Shown here piece by piece: positions 34,123 through 42,213 of a stretch of 64,000 nucleotides of DNA. The DNA comes from Tenuibacillus multivorans. GTDB taxonomy: Bacteria; Bacillota; Bacilli; Bacillales; Alkalibacillaceae. Numbering within the stretch: position 1 is the first letter of the stretch; the number at the start of each line of letters is the position of its first letter. The notes below the pieces were generated by a model that made no database searches, was not told the DNA's origin, and saw only the letters and a list, made by a program, of their open reading frames with translations. The translations under genes were made by a program, and so were the position numbers. Location: the NCBI RefSeq assembly GCF_900103915.1, contig NZ_FNIG01000001.1, positions 248,001 through 312,000 of the forward strand, read 5' to 3'.

Positions 34123-34185
34123 TATACGTTAGAGGATTTAATTGTGAATAAAGAAGAACTCAGAGATCTCATTCAAATATAGTAT

Positions 34186-34222
34186 AACTCCCAGTTATAG
34201 CCTGTCCGCTCAACTGGGAGTT
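34186..34222. terminator. Terminator hairpin
   Basis: A perfect 11-bp stem (AACTCCCAGTT / AACTGGGAGTT) with TTTCTTTG after it on the plus strand. On the plus side it closes a short open tail (34136-34183) that is probably the end of a deleted gene. Confidence 0.75.
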
Positions 34223-34265
34223 TCTTTGTGTGATTTATTTTAAAGAACGTTTATATAAGGTTATA

Positions 34266-35156
34266 CTATTTTCCTAACCATTCATCCACAGTGTCACGGT
34301 TTTCTTCAATCCATTCAGCTGCAGAATCTTCGAATGATTTATCATTTTCTTGATACGCATTCATCATTTCTTCTAAATCAGATACTTCAATACTCCACTC
34401 AGATAAAATATCATATACTTCTGGGTGCTTATCCTCTAGACCCTTATAAGAGAGTACATAAACATTATCATATTTGAAGTGTTCTTGTGTGTCTTCTAAG
34501 AATTTTAAATCATACTTCGCAAACATGGAGTGCGGGCGCCAACCTGTAATAATAAACGGCTCTTCGTTTTTGAATTTATTTTCCATGACACCCATCATAG
34601 CTGCTTCACTAGAAGGGACAAGCTCATATCCATCTAAGTTGTAATTTTCATCTTGCATGACTTCTTTTGATATACTAACAATTCCAGCCCCTTCACCGAT
34701 CGTTAAGACTTCGCCATCAAACTTATCAGCCTGACCTGCTAAGTCGTCAATCGTTTCAGCATCAACATATTCAGGTACGACCCAACCTAATGGAACTTCT
34801 TCATAGCTTGTTGCTACCTTTTGTAGGTCACCTTTATATTTTTCCCATAAAGCTTCTTCGGTGTACGGTAACCAAGCATCCATGAAGATATCGATTTCCT
34901 CAGTTTTTAAACCTTCCCAAATAATAGGTTGGTCTAATAATTTGATTTCAACTTCGTAACCAGCTTCTTCTAAAATTTGTTTAGCAATTTGTGTTGGAGC
35001 TTTAGTACTTGTCCATGTTGTTTGACCGAAAACAATCGTCTCTTTTTCTTTTGTTTCGTTTTCTAATTCTCCATTTTCTGAGTCTTCATTTTGTGAACCG
35101 CAAGCTGCTAGAACTAAAACGGTCACGAACATAAATGTTGTTAAAAACTTCTTCAT
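34266..35156 (-). CDS. Glycine betaine/quaternary amine-binding lipoprotein (OpuAC/ProX-like)
   Basis: The 296-residue protein has a lipoprotein signal (VLVLAACGS, Cys at 19), an acidic linker, and an OpuAC-type binding domain: FGQTTWTSTKAPTQIAKQIL, DIFMDAWLPYTEEALWEKY, GAGIVSISKEV and ITGWRPHSMFAKYDLKFLED. Trp residues in these motifs form the aromatic box that holds trimethylammonium groups. No ABC ATPase or permease gene is adjacent, so it must share a transporter encoded elsewhere. It is the last gene of an operon with a cysteine hydrolase and a GbsR-type regulator. GGAAGG lies about 12 bases before the ATG. Confidence 0.88.
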   Translation of the reverse strand: MKKFLTTFMFVTVLVLAACGSQNEDSENGELENETKEKETIVFGQTTWTSTKAPTQIAKQILEEAGYEVEIKLLDQPIIWEGLKTEEIDIFMDAWLPYTEEALWEKYKGDLQKVATSYEEVPLGWVVPEYVDAETIDDLAGQADKFDGEVLTIGEGAGIVSISKEVMQDENYNLDGYELVPSSEAAMMGVMENKFKNEEPFIITGWRPHSMFAKYDLKFLEDTQEHFKYDNVYVLSYKGLEDKHPEVYDILSEWSIEVSDLEEMMNAYQENDKSFEDSAAEWIEENRDTVDEWLGK

Positions 35157-35159
35157 ACG

Positions 35160-35837
35160 TTATAAAACTTCCTTCCCTTGTTGTACAATCTTTTTATATT
35201 TTTCTCTTAATGTTTCTGGTGTAAATTGTAGAGAATCCACTTGGTCGGCTTTCCAATAATCATGTTGATCTCCCTTTATCTTTTTCACCATGTTAGCGGT
35301 ATTGTAGACTTTTAAGTTATAAACCCAATTAGCCATGTTGACCATCGCGGACATATGTGCACCTTCGTTAGAAGCATCACATATATCGTGTATAAGGTGA
35401 ATGTTGTAATCTCTAAAGTACGCATCAAACACGGATGTCATTAAACAACCATCTGTTACAACACCACCAATCATAAGATCTGTGACGCCTAAATTTCTTA
35501 GAATTAAATCTAAACTTGTTTCATGAAAGGCACTCCAGCGATATTTATCAATTATAATGTCACTAGAATCGGGTTTAATATCATTAAATATCTCGACTTG
35601 ATCCGTATTTGTATTGTAGAAATAGGGAGTCCCATCGTTATTTAAAGGTTCTCCTATTGATAGTCCAATACCATCTGCTCTGTTAATTTGCCGTGTATAA
35701 ATAACGGGTATATTAGACGCTTTACAAGTTTCGATTAGTTGTTTTGAGTTTTGAATAACTGAATTCATGTTATTGAGACCAAAATTAGATTCTTTTTGTA
35801 AATCAATTAACACTAAAGCTGTCTGACTCTTTTGCAT
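35160..35837 (-). CDS. Isochorismatase-family cysteine hydrolase
   Basis: The 225-residue enzyme has the catalytic triad of the family: Asp in LVLIDLQKES (about residue 12), Lys in IIDKYRWSAF and Cys in GGVVTDGCLMTSVFDAY. Members include N-carbamoylsarcosine amidase, nicotinamidase and ureidoacrylate hydrolase. The gene lies between gbsR-like and betaine-binding protein genes, three bases before the latter, so an amide or carbamoyl derivative related to sarcosine, creatine, carnitine or betaine is plausible. The specific substrate is not known. Confidence 0.85.
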   Translation of the reverse strand: MQKSQTALVLIDLQKESNFGLNNMNSVIQNSKQLIETCKASNIPVIYTRQINRADGIGLSIGEPLNNDGTPYFYNTNTDQVEIFNDIKPDSSDIIIDKYRWSAFHETSLDLILRNLGVTDLMIGGVVTDGCLMTSVFDAYFRDYNIHLIHDICDASNEGAHMSAMVNMANWVYNLKVYNTANMVKKIKGDQHDYWKADQVDSLQFTPETLREKYKKIVQQGKEVL

Positions 35838-35852
35838 GTTAAGATCCCCTTT

Positions 35853-36392
35853 TTATTTATCCTTTGGAAGGAGATTAAAAATCTCTCTAGACTCAAGTGT
35901 GTTAGCTAACCGCATAATCCAATCTAGGTAATCCTTTGCGCCCGAGATTAATTCTAAATCCCGATTGGCAGTCCGACCTGCTTCATCACTGTCAGGATCA
36001 TTCGCTATTTCTTGAATAACGGGTTCCGTTTGGTCAATGGCTTTTGTGATGAGGCTACGCTCAAGTCGGATCATTTTCACAAAAAAGTTAAGGAAATTCT
36101 TTAAGAAATCTTTTTCAGCGATAAAATGATCTTTTCTTTCCCCTTTTTTCCAGACCTTCGTGACCATCTCGGTCTCCATGAGTTCACGTATGCCATTACT
36201 GACACTCGCCTTACTCATAGCAACTTGATCCTTAATATCATCTAGCGTTAAGGGTTCATCCGAAAAGTAGAGAACCCCATAGATTCGACCCACTGATGGA
36301 GTAACACCGTAGATCACCATGGATTGCGCGATTGCACTAACAATCACATCCTGTGACTCTTGCAGTTTCTCTTTGTGGTCTGATTCCGACAA
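35853..36392 (-). CDS. GbsR family (MarR-like) transcriptional regulator
   Basis: The 179-residue protein matches the GbsR group: YGVTPSVGRIYGVLYFSDEP leads into the winged helix with MSKASVSNGIRELMETEMV, followed by a helical choline-responsive-type region. In Bacillus, GbsR represses choline-to-betaine genes and is released by choline. The start is TTG 36392, decided by AAGGGGG seven bases upstream. It heads the operon with the cysteine hydrolase and the betaine-type binding protein and likely represses it. Confidence 0.85.
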   Translation of the reverse strand: MSESDHKEKLQESQDVIVSAIAQSMVIYGVTPSVGRIYGVLYFSDEPLTLDDIKDQVAMSKASVSNGIRELMETEMVTKVWKKGERKDHFIAEKDFLKNFLNFFVKMIRLERSLITKAIDQTEPVIQEIANDPDSDEAGRTANRDLELISGAKDYLDWIMRLANTLESREIFNLLPKDK

Positions 36393-36443
36393 ATCATTAC
36401 CCCCTTTATATAATTATTTTTGTTTGTTTAATTTATATTATAC

Positions 36444-36471
36444 ATTTTATACTATTTAAATTATATGTCAA
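36444..36471 (-). promoter_or_regulatory. Promoter of the gbsR-like operon
   Basis: On the minus strand TTGACA (36466-36471) and TAAAAT (36444-36449) are 16 bp apart, about 50 nt upstream of the TTG start, in a very AT-rich stretch. Confidence 0.6.
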
Positions 36472-36560
36472 ATGGGAACAATTTATTGTTTGGGATTAGT
36501 GGTTTTACACAGATGAATAGAGGTCTAAGTTTATATGGTGGGGTTGTGAAATAAACAAAA

Positions 36561-36594
36561 ATTATCCCCAGTGAGATTCTTTACTGGGGATAAT
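36561..36594 (-). terminator. Terminator of the RNPP regulator gene
   Basis: A perfect 12-bp stem (ATTATCCCCAGT / ACTGGGGATAAT) followed on the minus strand by a TTTTTG run, 28 nt after the regulator stop. Confidence 0.85.
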
Positions 36595-36621
36595 CAATTT
36601 ATTATGGTTAGTGCGAGGCTT

Positions 36622-37518
36622 TTACGTAGTCTCTACTAATTCGTTTTCAACATCTTCAATCGCTTTAACTGTATTAGTATATAAAGTACTATTGTCTATA
36701 ATCTCAAATATTGGTTTTGCCCTATTAAACATTTCTAAAGCTTCAATAAGTCGACCACTCTTTTTATTTGCAATACCCATTACAAAATAGAGTTGTCCAA
36801 ACCCATAAAACGATTGTTGTTTTTTACATTGTAATATTCCATCTTCAGCATATTTTATAGCTCTTTCGTAGTCTTCATTTAACAAGTTTGTTCTGGCTAG
36901 GTTATAATGCACCATTATAATTAAACTTTTATCATATAGATAGGGTAATTTTTTTATATACGAATCGGCTTCTTTATAATATTTAATTGCTTGATTATAC
37001 TCTTCTATATCGACGTAAACGTTCGCTTTATTAATTAATATTTGTATTTCTCTTTCTGATCGCACCTTGCTACTGGTATTGAATAAAGCTAATGCCTCAT
37101 CCAATAATTTTAATGCAGTTGGGAAATCTCTACCTAGAAATCTTTTACAAAGTGATTTATGCCAAAGTATAAACTGTTTAAATTTTTTATTTTCCATTAA
37201 TGGCGTTTTTTCTTCACGTATTATTAATTGATTTAGAGCGTCATAATCATCTCGTTCAACTAATTCACGTGCTAATAATTCTACTTCTAATGAATAATCT
37301 ATTCTGCTATTATAAGAAGAGTCATAGAAATAATTAATGTCTACCCCAAGTCTTTCGGCTATTTGAAATAGAATATCTGCTGCAATAGCTAGCGAACCGT
37401 TTTCAATTTTACTAATATAAGCTTGTGTACATATGCCTTCACATAATTCATTTTGGGTTATTTTGAAATATCTTCTTAATTCATAAATTCTTTTTCCTAT
37501 CTCTTCTCTAGTATTCAA
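36622..37518 (-). CDS. RNPP-family (PlcR/NprR-like) HTH-TPR peptide-responsive regulator
   Basis: The 298-residue protein has an N-terminal Xre-type helix-turn-helix (about 7-62, ITQNELCEGICTQAYISKIE) and then tandem TPR-like helical pairs to the C-terminus (for example EYNQAIKYYKEADSYI, DYERAIKYAEDGILQC and RLIEALEMFNRAKPIF). This is the build of PlcR, NprR and related regulators that bind re-imported signal peptides in the TPR groove. The start is TTG 37518, nine bases after AGGAGG. Divergent from it is a 49-codon gene for a secreted peptide, the expected cognate signal. A terminator follows the gene. Confidence 0.88.
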   Translation of the reverse strand: MNTREEIGKRIYELRRYFKITQNELCEGICTQAYISKIENGSLAIAADILFQIAERLGVDINYFYDSSYNSRIDYSLEVELLARELVERDDYDALNQLIIREEKTPLMENKKFKQFILWHKSLCKRFLGRDFPTALKLLDEALALFNTSSKVRSEREIQILINKANVYVDIEEYNQAIKYYKEADSYIKKLPYLYDKSLIIMVHYNLARTNLLNEDYERAIKYAEDGILQCKKQQSFYGFGQLYFVMGIANKKSGRLIEALEMFNRAKPIFEIIDNSTLYTNTVKAIEDVENELVETT

Positions 37519-37641
37519 TATGAATTACCTCCTAAAGATACAAATATTCCAATGTTTATATTTTTTGAGGAATTTGAAGAAAATCGAAGAAAAAGTAGAT
37601 CTAATTGCTTGTAATTGGCTGTCATCGTAAATATCCTTAAT

Positions 37642-37670
37642 TTGAATTTCTGTTACTATTTTAGTATAAG
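37642..37670 (+). promoter_or_regulatory. Promoter of the signal peptide gene
   Basis: TTGAAT (37642-37647) and TATAAG (37665-37670) are separated by 17 bp, about 27 nt upstream of the peptide start codon. Confidence 0.6.
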
Positions 37671-37696
37671 TCATTTGGGACAAGGAGGTGAAACAA

Positions 37697-37846
37697 ATGA
37701 AGAAGCTATTAGGTATTGCTGTCATCACTGCACTAATCGTTGGGTTCTCTCTAAACGTAAGTGCGGGTGACCTTAACGAGCAAGCATTTGACGTAGAACT
37801 TCAAGGTATTGGCAAGGACAGATATGATCCAGGTTCTCTAGACTAA
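37697..37846 (+). CDS. Secreted 49-residue peptide precursor, probable quorum-sensing signal
   Basis: ATG 37697 follows a perfect AGGAGGTG at good spacing and opens 49 codons. The N-terminus is a signal peptide (MKKLLGIAVITALIVGF) with a VSA-G cleavage site near residue 23. The remaining 26 residues are hydrophilic and end in DRYDPGSLD, without Cys. Size and layout equal those of PapR and NprX precursors, in which a short C-terminal piece is the signal. It has its own promoter and terminator and is divergent from an RNPP regulator. The mature signal is unknown; the C-terminal 5-9 residues are the best guess. Confidence 0.8.
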   Translation: MKKLLGIAVITALIVGFSLNVSAGDLNEQAFDVELQGIGKDRYDPGSLD

Positions 37847-37916
37847 TACCAAGATTCACTTAACTTAATAAGCATTTCCTTATAAGTCGTCCATATTTAT
37901 TCGTCCATAATTTTAT

Positions 37917-37954
37917 AGCTACCAAAAATACTATTTTTGGTAGCATTTTTTTTA
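37917..37954 (+). terminator. Strong terminator after the peptide gene
   Basis: A nearly perfect 13-bp stem (GCTACCAAAAATA / TATTTTTGGTAGC) with a one-base symmetric centre is followed by nine T. Confidence 0.9.
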
Positions 37955-38102
37955 CATAATACTCTATTTATCATAAAAGATAAAGGTTTATTTTTCCAAT
38001 GTTTAAGTCTATCATAACAGAAAAGCTTATTTTTTTTACCTATAGTTGTCGAATTTTGTAAAAATTACAGTTTTAAAGTCTTATTAGCAGGAGGCTCTTG
38101 TG

Positions 38103-39479
38103 ATGGGGGAGAGAAAGTTGATTAAACAGAGAGTTTTAAGCCCAGAGGATTTCGTAGAAGGTTATCAATTTATTACGGAATACTTGAACGAAGGAATTCC
38201 TCTTCGTGATGTCTTAAAAAAGGCACTAAAATATTTTGAAGATCGTTTTGACGATTCGTATTGTACGATTATGCTGTTAGACAGAGAAAAAGAAGAATTC
38301 ATAGATGGCGTTGCGTATACCTTACCAGATGAAATACTAGAAAACTTTAAAGATAAGCGTTTATTTGAAGGTATGGGAGCTTGTAGTGTTGCTGCTATGC
38401 GTAAGAAGTTCGTTGTTTCCAAAGAAATTGGAAAGGATCCTGATTGGAAGATTTACCACGATGTGGTCGCACCATATGGATTGAAATCGTGCTGGTCCAT
38501 GCCTATCTATTTACCCGGAACAGATGAAGTGATGGGAACGTTTGCGATTTATTCCAAGCATAGTCATGGTCCGGTTGATCAAGAAGTTGAAACGCTAAAA
38601 GCTTATAATGAATTGATTGCTTTAATTATTTCTAATTATATGTGCGCTGAGACTAAACAGGTTTATTTGGATCATGCTTTTTATTCTGAATTACAAGAGG
38701 ATCGAGTAGCTGAACAAGCAACGCCGTATGTTGATTCGGTTAAAGAAGGATTACGAAATGATGAGTTTTTGCCTTATTATCAGCCGATTTTTAAAGGTGA
38801 TGGTAAGTCGTTATATGGCGTCGAAGCATTAGCCAGGTGGCATCGCTCTGATAAGCGATTAGTATCGCCGGTTGATTTCATTGAACATGCAGAGGAGCAA
38901 GATTTTGTACACTGGTTGGATGAGGTCATTTGCAAAAAGGCTTGCCAGGATATGAAGGCGCTAATCGATGAAACTGGGAAAAACTTAATGCTTGCGGTCA
39001 ATATTTCAGCCGTACATATAAAAAAGGAAAGCTTTGCTCAAAGGCTTCAAACCATTTTAGAAGAGACAGGTTTTCCGCCTGAATTTTTTACGATTGAGAT
39101 TACAGAGACATCATTAATGGAAAACCTAGAGGATGTTGCGGTAACCTTCCAACAATTAAAAAGTCTAGGCTGCAAAATCTCAATCGATGATTTTGGAACA
39201 ACTTACTCTTCTCTAAACTATCTTAAGTATCTACCTGTTGATACGATTAAATTGGATAAAACCTTTATCGATGATGTTGATAAAAGTCCGGTTGACCAAC
39301 GAATATGTAAGACGATTATCCAATTAGGTTTAGATTTAAATCTAGACGTTGTAGCTGAAGGGATTGAAACGGAACAACATCTATCGATAATTAAGGATTT
39401 TGGTTGCGAGATTTATCAAGGATACTACTTTAGTAAACCCTTAACATTGGAAGATTGGAAGACCTATTTGATGAACTAG
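38103..39479 (+). CDS. GAF-EAL cyclic-di-GMP phosphodiesterase
   Basis: The 458-residue cytoplasmic protein has a GAF domain (about 30-180) and an EAL domain (about 210-455). The EAL domain keeps the catalytic landmarks: VEALARW, NISAVHI, EITETSLME, the DDFGTTYSSLNYLKYLPVD loop, KLDKTFI, and VAEGIET with the terminal QGYYFSKP. It should therefore degrade c-di-GMP to pGpG. No GGDEF domain is present. ATG 38103 follows AGGAGG by eight bases. It lies downstream of the signal peptide gene and 2.6 kb before a c-di-GMP riboswitch for the Tad pilus, so these genes may form one signalling circuit. Confidence 0.92.
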   Translation: MGERKLIKQRVLSPEDFVEGYQFITEYLNEGIPLRDVLKKALKYFEDRFDDSYCTIMLLDREKEEFIDGVAYTLPDEILENFKDKRLFEGMGACSVAAMRKKFVVSKEIGKDPDWKIYHDVVAPYGLKSCWSMPIYLPGTDEVMGTFAIYSKHSHGPVDQEVETLKAYNELIALIISNYMCAETKQVYLDHAFYSELQEDRVAEQATPYVDSVKEGLRNDEFLPYYQPIFKGDGKSLYGVEALARWHRSDKRLVSPVDFIEHAEEQDFVHWLDEVICKKACQDMKALIDETGKNLMLAVNISAVHIKKESFAQRLQTILEETGFPPEFFTIEITETSLMENLEDVAVTFQQLKSLGCKISIDDFGTTYSSLNYLKYLPVDTIKLDKTFIDDVDKSPVDQRICKTIIQLGLDLNLDVVAEGIETEQHLSIIKDFGCEIYQGYYFSKPLTLEDWKTYLMN

Positions 39480-39506
39480 CCTCCCCTATATATTTATTAT
39501 AGATGG

Positions 39507-39536
39507 AATCGCCATGATTTTGGCGGTTCTTTTTTT
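39507..39536 (+). terminator. Terminator of the EAL gene
   Basis: AATCGCC (39507-39513) pairs with GGCGGTT (39522-39528), followed by TTCTTTTTTT. The loop contains the ATG that opens the next reading frame. Confidence 0.75.
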
Positions 39537-39834
39537 GTTAATATTTTTAGCAGGATTAATGGGAAAGATATATAATAATGAATATAATGTGGTGCCGTAT
39601 ATGCGTAAGTTTAAGTTAAGTGAGATAAAACAAAATATTGAAGGTAACCGTACTGAGGTTAACCGGCGCATATACTCGGAACAAGTGAAGCGTTTAAAAA
39701 GTAAACCAGCACGGTCAATGGATGAACGAAAAGCATTAGATGAGTTGGCCATTGCGAGTTGGGAAAAGGCAGTACGGGATGGTAAGATCAAATTTTTAGG
39801 AAAGCGGAAGGTATATTATGATTGCCGAAGATAA
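39514..39834 (+). CDS. Small membrane-anchored basic protein
   Basis: The frame gives 106 residues with one N-terminal membrane helix (LAVLFLLIFLAGLM) followed by a basic helical region ending in YYDCRR. No family is recognised. Its first ATG lies in the loop of the upstream terminator hairpin, so either the mRNA is made by read-through or the true start is the in-frame ATG at 39559 (after GCAGGA), which would remove most of the membrane helix. Codon use and length suggest a real gene, but evidence is modest. Confidence 0.5.
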   Translation: MILAVLFLLIFLAGLMGKIYNNEYNVVPYMRKFKLSEIKQNIEGNRTEVNRRIYSEQVKRLKSKPARSMDERKALDELAIASWEKAVRDGKIKFLGKRKVYYDCRR

Positions 39835-39966
39835 GCAATTATTAAACAGGAACAAACCTAATTCATAAACATACGGAATACCAAACAGGCCAGAAAATAA
39901 AGGGTTGTTTCCTTTCGTTATGGAATGGTTATGGTAGAGTAAAAATTTTAAAAAGAGGTGTTGATT

Positions 39967-40254
39967 GTGGAGCGTTTATCAGATGAGCAAGTTCAACAAG
40001 AACTAGACAAACTACCAAATTGGAAGCTTGTTGATGAAAAATGGATCCGTCGCCGCTATAAGTTTAAGGATTATTTAGATGGGGTTGAATTTGTTCGCAA
40101 AGTTGCAGAGTATGCTGAGAGCAAAAACCATCACCCCAACATTGCTATTGATTATAAGGTCGTGACATTAAAAATTTCATCATGGGAAATGCGCGGGTTA
40201 ACGGATTTGGATTTTGAAATGGTACATCATTTTGATGAATTGTATGAAGGATAA
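39967..40254 (+). CDS. 4a-hydroxytetrahydrobiopterin (pterin-4a-carbinolamine) dehydratase
   Basis: The 95-residue protein matches the PCD/DCoH family over its full length: WKLVDEKWIRRRYKFKDYLD and the active-site segment AESKNHHPNIAIDYKVVTLK with the His-His-Pro motif, then LTDLDFEMVHHFDELY. The family recycles oxidised pterin cofactor. GTG 39967 lies six bases after AGAGGTG; two upstream in-frame starts overlap that site. No aromatic amino acid hydroxylase is in the window. A terminator overlaps the stop. Confidence 0.9.
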   Translation: MERLSDEQVQQELDKLPNWKLVDEKWIRRRYKFKDYLDGVEFVRKVAEYAESKNHHPNIAIDYKVVTLKISSWEMRGLTDLDFEMVHHFDELYEG

Positions 40255-40279
40255 AAGCCACCTGGAGCAGGTGGCTTTT
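40253..40279. terminator. Bidirectional terminator
   Basis: A perfect 12-bp stem (AAAAGCCACCTG / CAGGTGGCTTTT) with loop GAG separates convergent genes. Confidence 0.9.
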
Positions 40280-40285
40280 ATTAAT

Positions 40286-41629
40286 CTACAATAATAAATA
40301 AGCAATCAAAACGCCGGTTCCACCGAAGATGAGTGCATATCCAATATTCCAAAGCGTTAACTGGTATGGGTTGCGTTTAAAATATTGATTTAGCATTGTA
40401 ATCGGAATGTTGAACGTTCCCGTCATGTCATTCGAAATTACTGATATGATCATAACAATTGAGATGCTAAGTGGATTAATCGTATCCAAAAACGGAGTGA
40501 CGAATAACCCTTGTAAGCTAAGGGTAACTAATGGATGGAAGCCGAAAAAGGCTAAAATCATCGAGCTTAACTGAATAAAAACAAACAGTAAAAGTGGTGT
40601 GTTTTCAAGCCAGGCAAAGGATGCCATCACTTGATCAAAAATAGGTGTTGCCCCAACCACTTCATTAAATACACCGACTGGAAGTAACAGCATCATAAAG
40701 TTTTGCATTGTCCAAATTTGTTCGCCCCACACCTGTTGGTTATAGCGGACAAAGGTTTGGAATCGTTTTGTTATAAGTGCCCAGAGCATGGTGTATGGAA
40801 TAATCACGAGTATAATCGCATCAAAGAACACAAGGCCTGTCAACGTGTGGGTTAATGCTGCAATGGTAATAAACAAAATTAAAAATAAGACGAGTGATGC
40901 TAGCTTACGGTAATTGGCTTTCGAATGCGTATGATCATTTGACTGCAATTTAATTTTTCGATATTTAAAATAACCTAACGATGTATCTAGTAACAGCATC
41001 GTGAGTGAAAATCCGAGTAAGACAGGTAATAAAACTAAATAAGATGAACCGGTGTAGGCGACAACGAGTGCGATATAGACTTCAATTGGGCTCCACGTAT
41101 TAGCGGCCGCGAGCGGACGCAAAACAGCCCGTGTTGCGAATTGTTGCGTTAAATTTTCCTTAAAGCCTGCTGTTTTTTCCTTAATGAGTGAAAAAACGAG
41201 CGGGATCATAGATAGAAAAATGAAAATTGTTAGCACGTAACTTGTTAAATAGGATTTCACATAGAACTTACCGAGGTTCGGCGTATTTTTTTGTAAGATT
41301 TCAAACAAGGATTGATCGTACTCACCAACAATCATGTAATGGTTAATAAATGGGATAATATAAAGTAAGGTCAAAAGCAATCCCATTGACGTAAAGTAAG
41401 TTGTAATAGACGAATAGGGTAAATCATAGATGAAAAATAAAACCGATGATATTAAGAAAAATATGATTCCAATTGTTTGATAGGTTCGGTTTGAGCCAAC
41501 GATTGAAACAAGAAAGGCACCGATCCCAATGACACCTTGAATGTCGGTTAGCCAATCTTGCTGGGAAAATAGATTAATCATATATAGTGCAGCAAAACTT
41601 GTATATAAATAAAACTGTAGTCGTCTCAT
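40286..41629 (-). CDS. Polytopic membrane protein, possible ion/anion transporter
   Basis: The 447-residue protein has about 11-12 membrane helices. The segment FATRAVLRPLAAANTWSPIEVY followed by LVVAYTGSSYLVLLP and the later FFGFHPLVTLSLQGLFVTPF have the look of re-entrant loops of the ion transporter superfamily, but I cannot assign a family. ATG 41629 with AAGAGTG upstream is preferred over the GTG at 41638. It is transcribed alone toward a bidirectional terminator. Function unknown. Confidence 0.65.
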   Translation of the reverse strand: MRRLQFYLYTSFAALYMINLFSQQDWLTDIQGVIGIGAFLVSIVGSNRTYQTIGIIFFLISSVLFFIYDLPYSSITTYFTSMGLLLTLLYIIPFINHYMIVGEYDQSLFEILQKNTPNLGKFYVKSYLTSYVLTIFIFLSMIPLVFSLIKEKTAGFKENLTQQFATRAVLRPLAAANTWSPIEVYIALVVAYTGSSYLVLLPVLLGFSLTMLLLDTSLGYFKYRKIKLQSNDHTHSKANYRKLASLVLFLILFITIAALTHTLTGLVFFDAIILVIIPYTMLWALITKRFQTFVRYNQQVWGEQIWTMQNFMMLLLPVGVFNEVVGATPIFDQVMASFAWLENTPLLLFVFIQLSSMILAFFGFHPLVTLSLQGLFVTPFLDTINPLSISIVMIISVISNDMTGTFNIPITMLNQYFKRNPYQLTLWNIGYALIFGGTGVLIAYLLL

Positions 41630-42000
41630 TATGTTCACTCTTTCTAATGCTTAAGTTCCCTACTATCTTAACAAATCCCACTCTATTAGCCTAATTAATG
41701 AAATAGAACTAGTACTTCCTGTTGATAGATGAGCGAAACAACGACTTAAAACGGAACGAAAGGACTGAATTATAAAAAAACCGACATAAAATATAAGATT
41801 TTTCGAAAGAGTCCAATTTTAGATATTTAGATCTATTGATTTTGTAATCATTAACTTTTTTCGACATAATTAGACTTAAATTTATGAAACTAAATAACTA
41901 TTATCGATGACATAATCGTCGTTTGACGCGGTGAAGCGGTATTAAATTAGTCAATTGGTCCGATTTCTAATTATCTAGCCATCCATTATGATGAACTCAA
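41630..42000. other. AT-rich intergenic stretch without recognised gene
   Basis: No open frame with a ribosome site is seen. Just after it, GAGATTAG (42001-42008) and CTAATCTC (42030-42037) form an inverted pair directly before the riboswitch aptamer. The promoter of the pilus operon must lie here, but no convincing -35/-10 pair could be picked. Confidence 0.5.
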
Positions 42001-42035
42001 GAGATTAGTCAGAAAACTTTATATTTGACCTAATC

Positions 42036-42125
42036 TCGACAAAGGCAAAACTGGTGAAAGCCAGCGACGCAAAGCTACAGGGGCTACAGTGTAAAAACAC
42101 AAAGCCAGCCAGCTACCGAAGGATC
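42036..42125 (+). promoter_or_regulatory. Cyclic-di-GMP-I (GEMM-I) riboswitch
   Basis: The aptamer core is clear: GGCAAAAC, a GAAA-containing stem loop (CTGGTGAAAGCCAG), the invariant GACGCAAAGC, and the 3' CCAGCTACCGAA. The base before CAAA is G, the position that selects c-di-GMP over cGAMP. It lies upstream of the Tad pilus operon on the same strand. Downstream, CATGTATGA (42131-42139) can pair with TCATACATG (42199-42207), and a terminator follows. Confidence 0.92.
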
Positions 42126-42213
42126 AGGGACATGTATGATAGCTACACGTTATCCTTTTTAACAATCCGGAATTTGTTAGAGAGGTATTTGGGTACCTTC
42201 ATACATGAATGAA

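Larger units (their letters stand above)
37547..38005 (+). repeat. Two copies of TTCCAATGTTTA around the peptide gene
   Basis: The identical 12-mer TTCCAATGTTTA occurs at 37547-37558, just upstream of the RNPP regulator start, and at 37994-38005, about 100 nt upstream of the GAF-EAL gene. Both lie in non-coding DNA. Shared regulation by the RNPP protein is possible. A second direct repeat, TCGTCCATA, occurs at 37887-37895 and 37901-37909. Confidence 0.4.

Noticed and set aside
41890-41990. SigD-type promoter before the c-di-GMP riboswitch
   Set aside because: TAAA and TCCGATTT are present but only 12 bp apart, too short for SigD.
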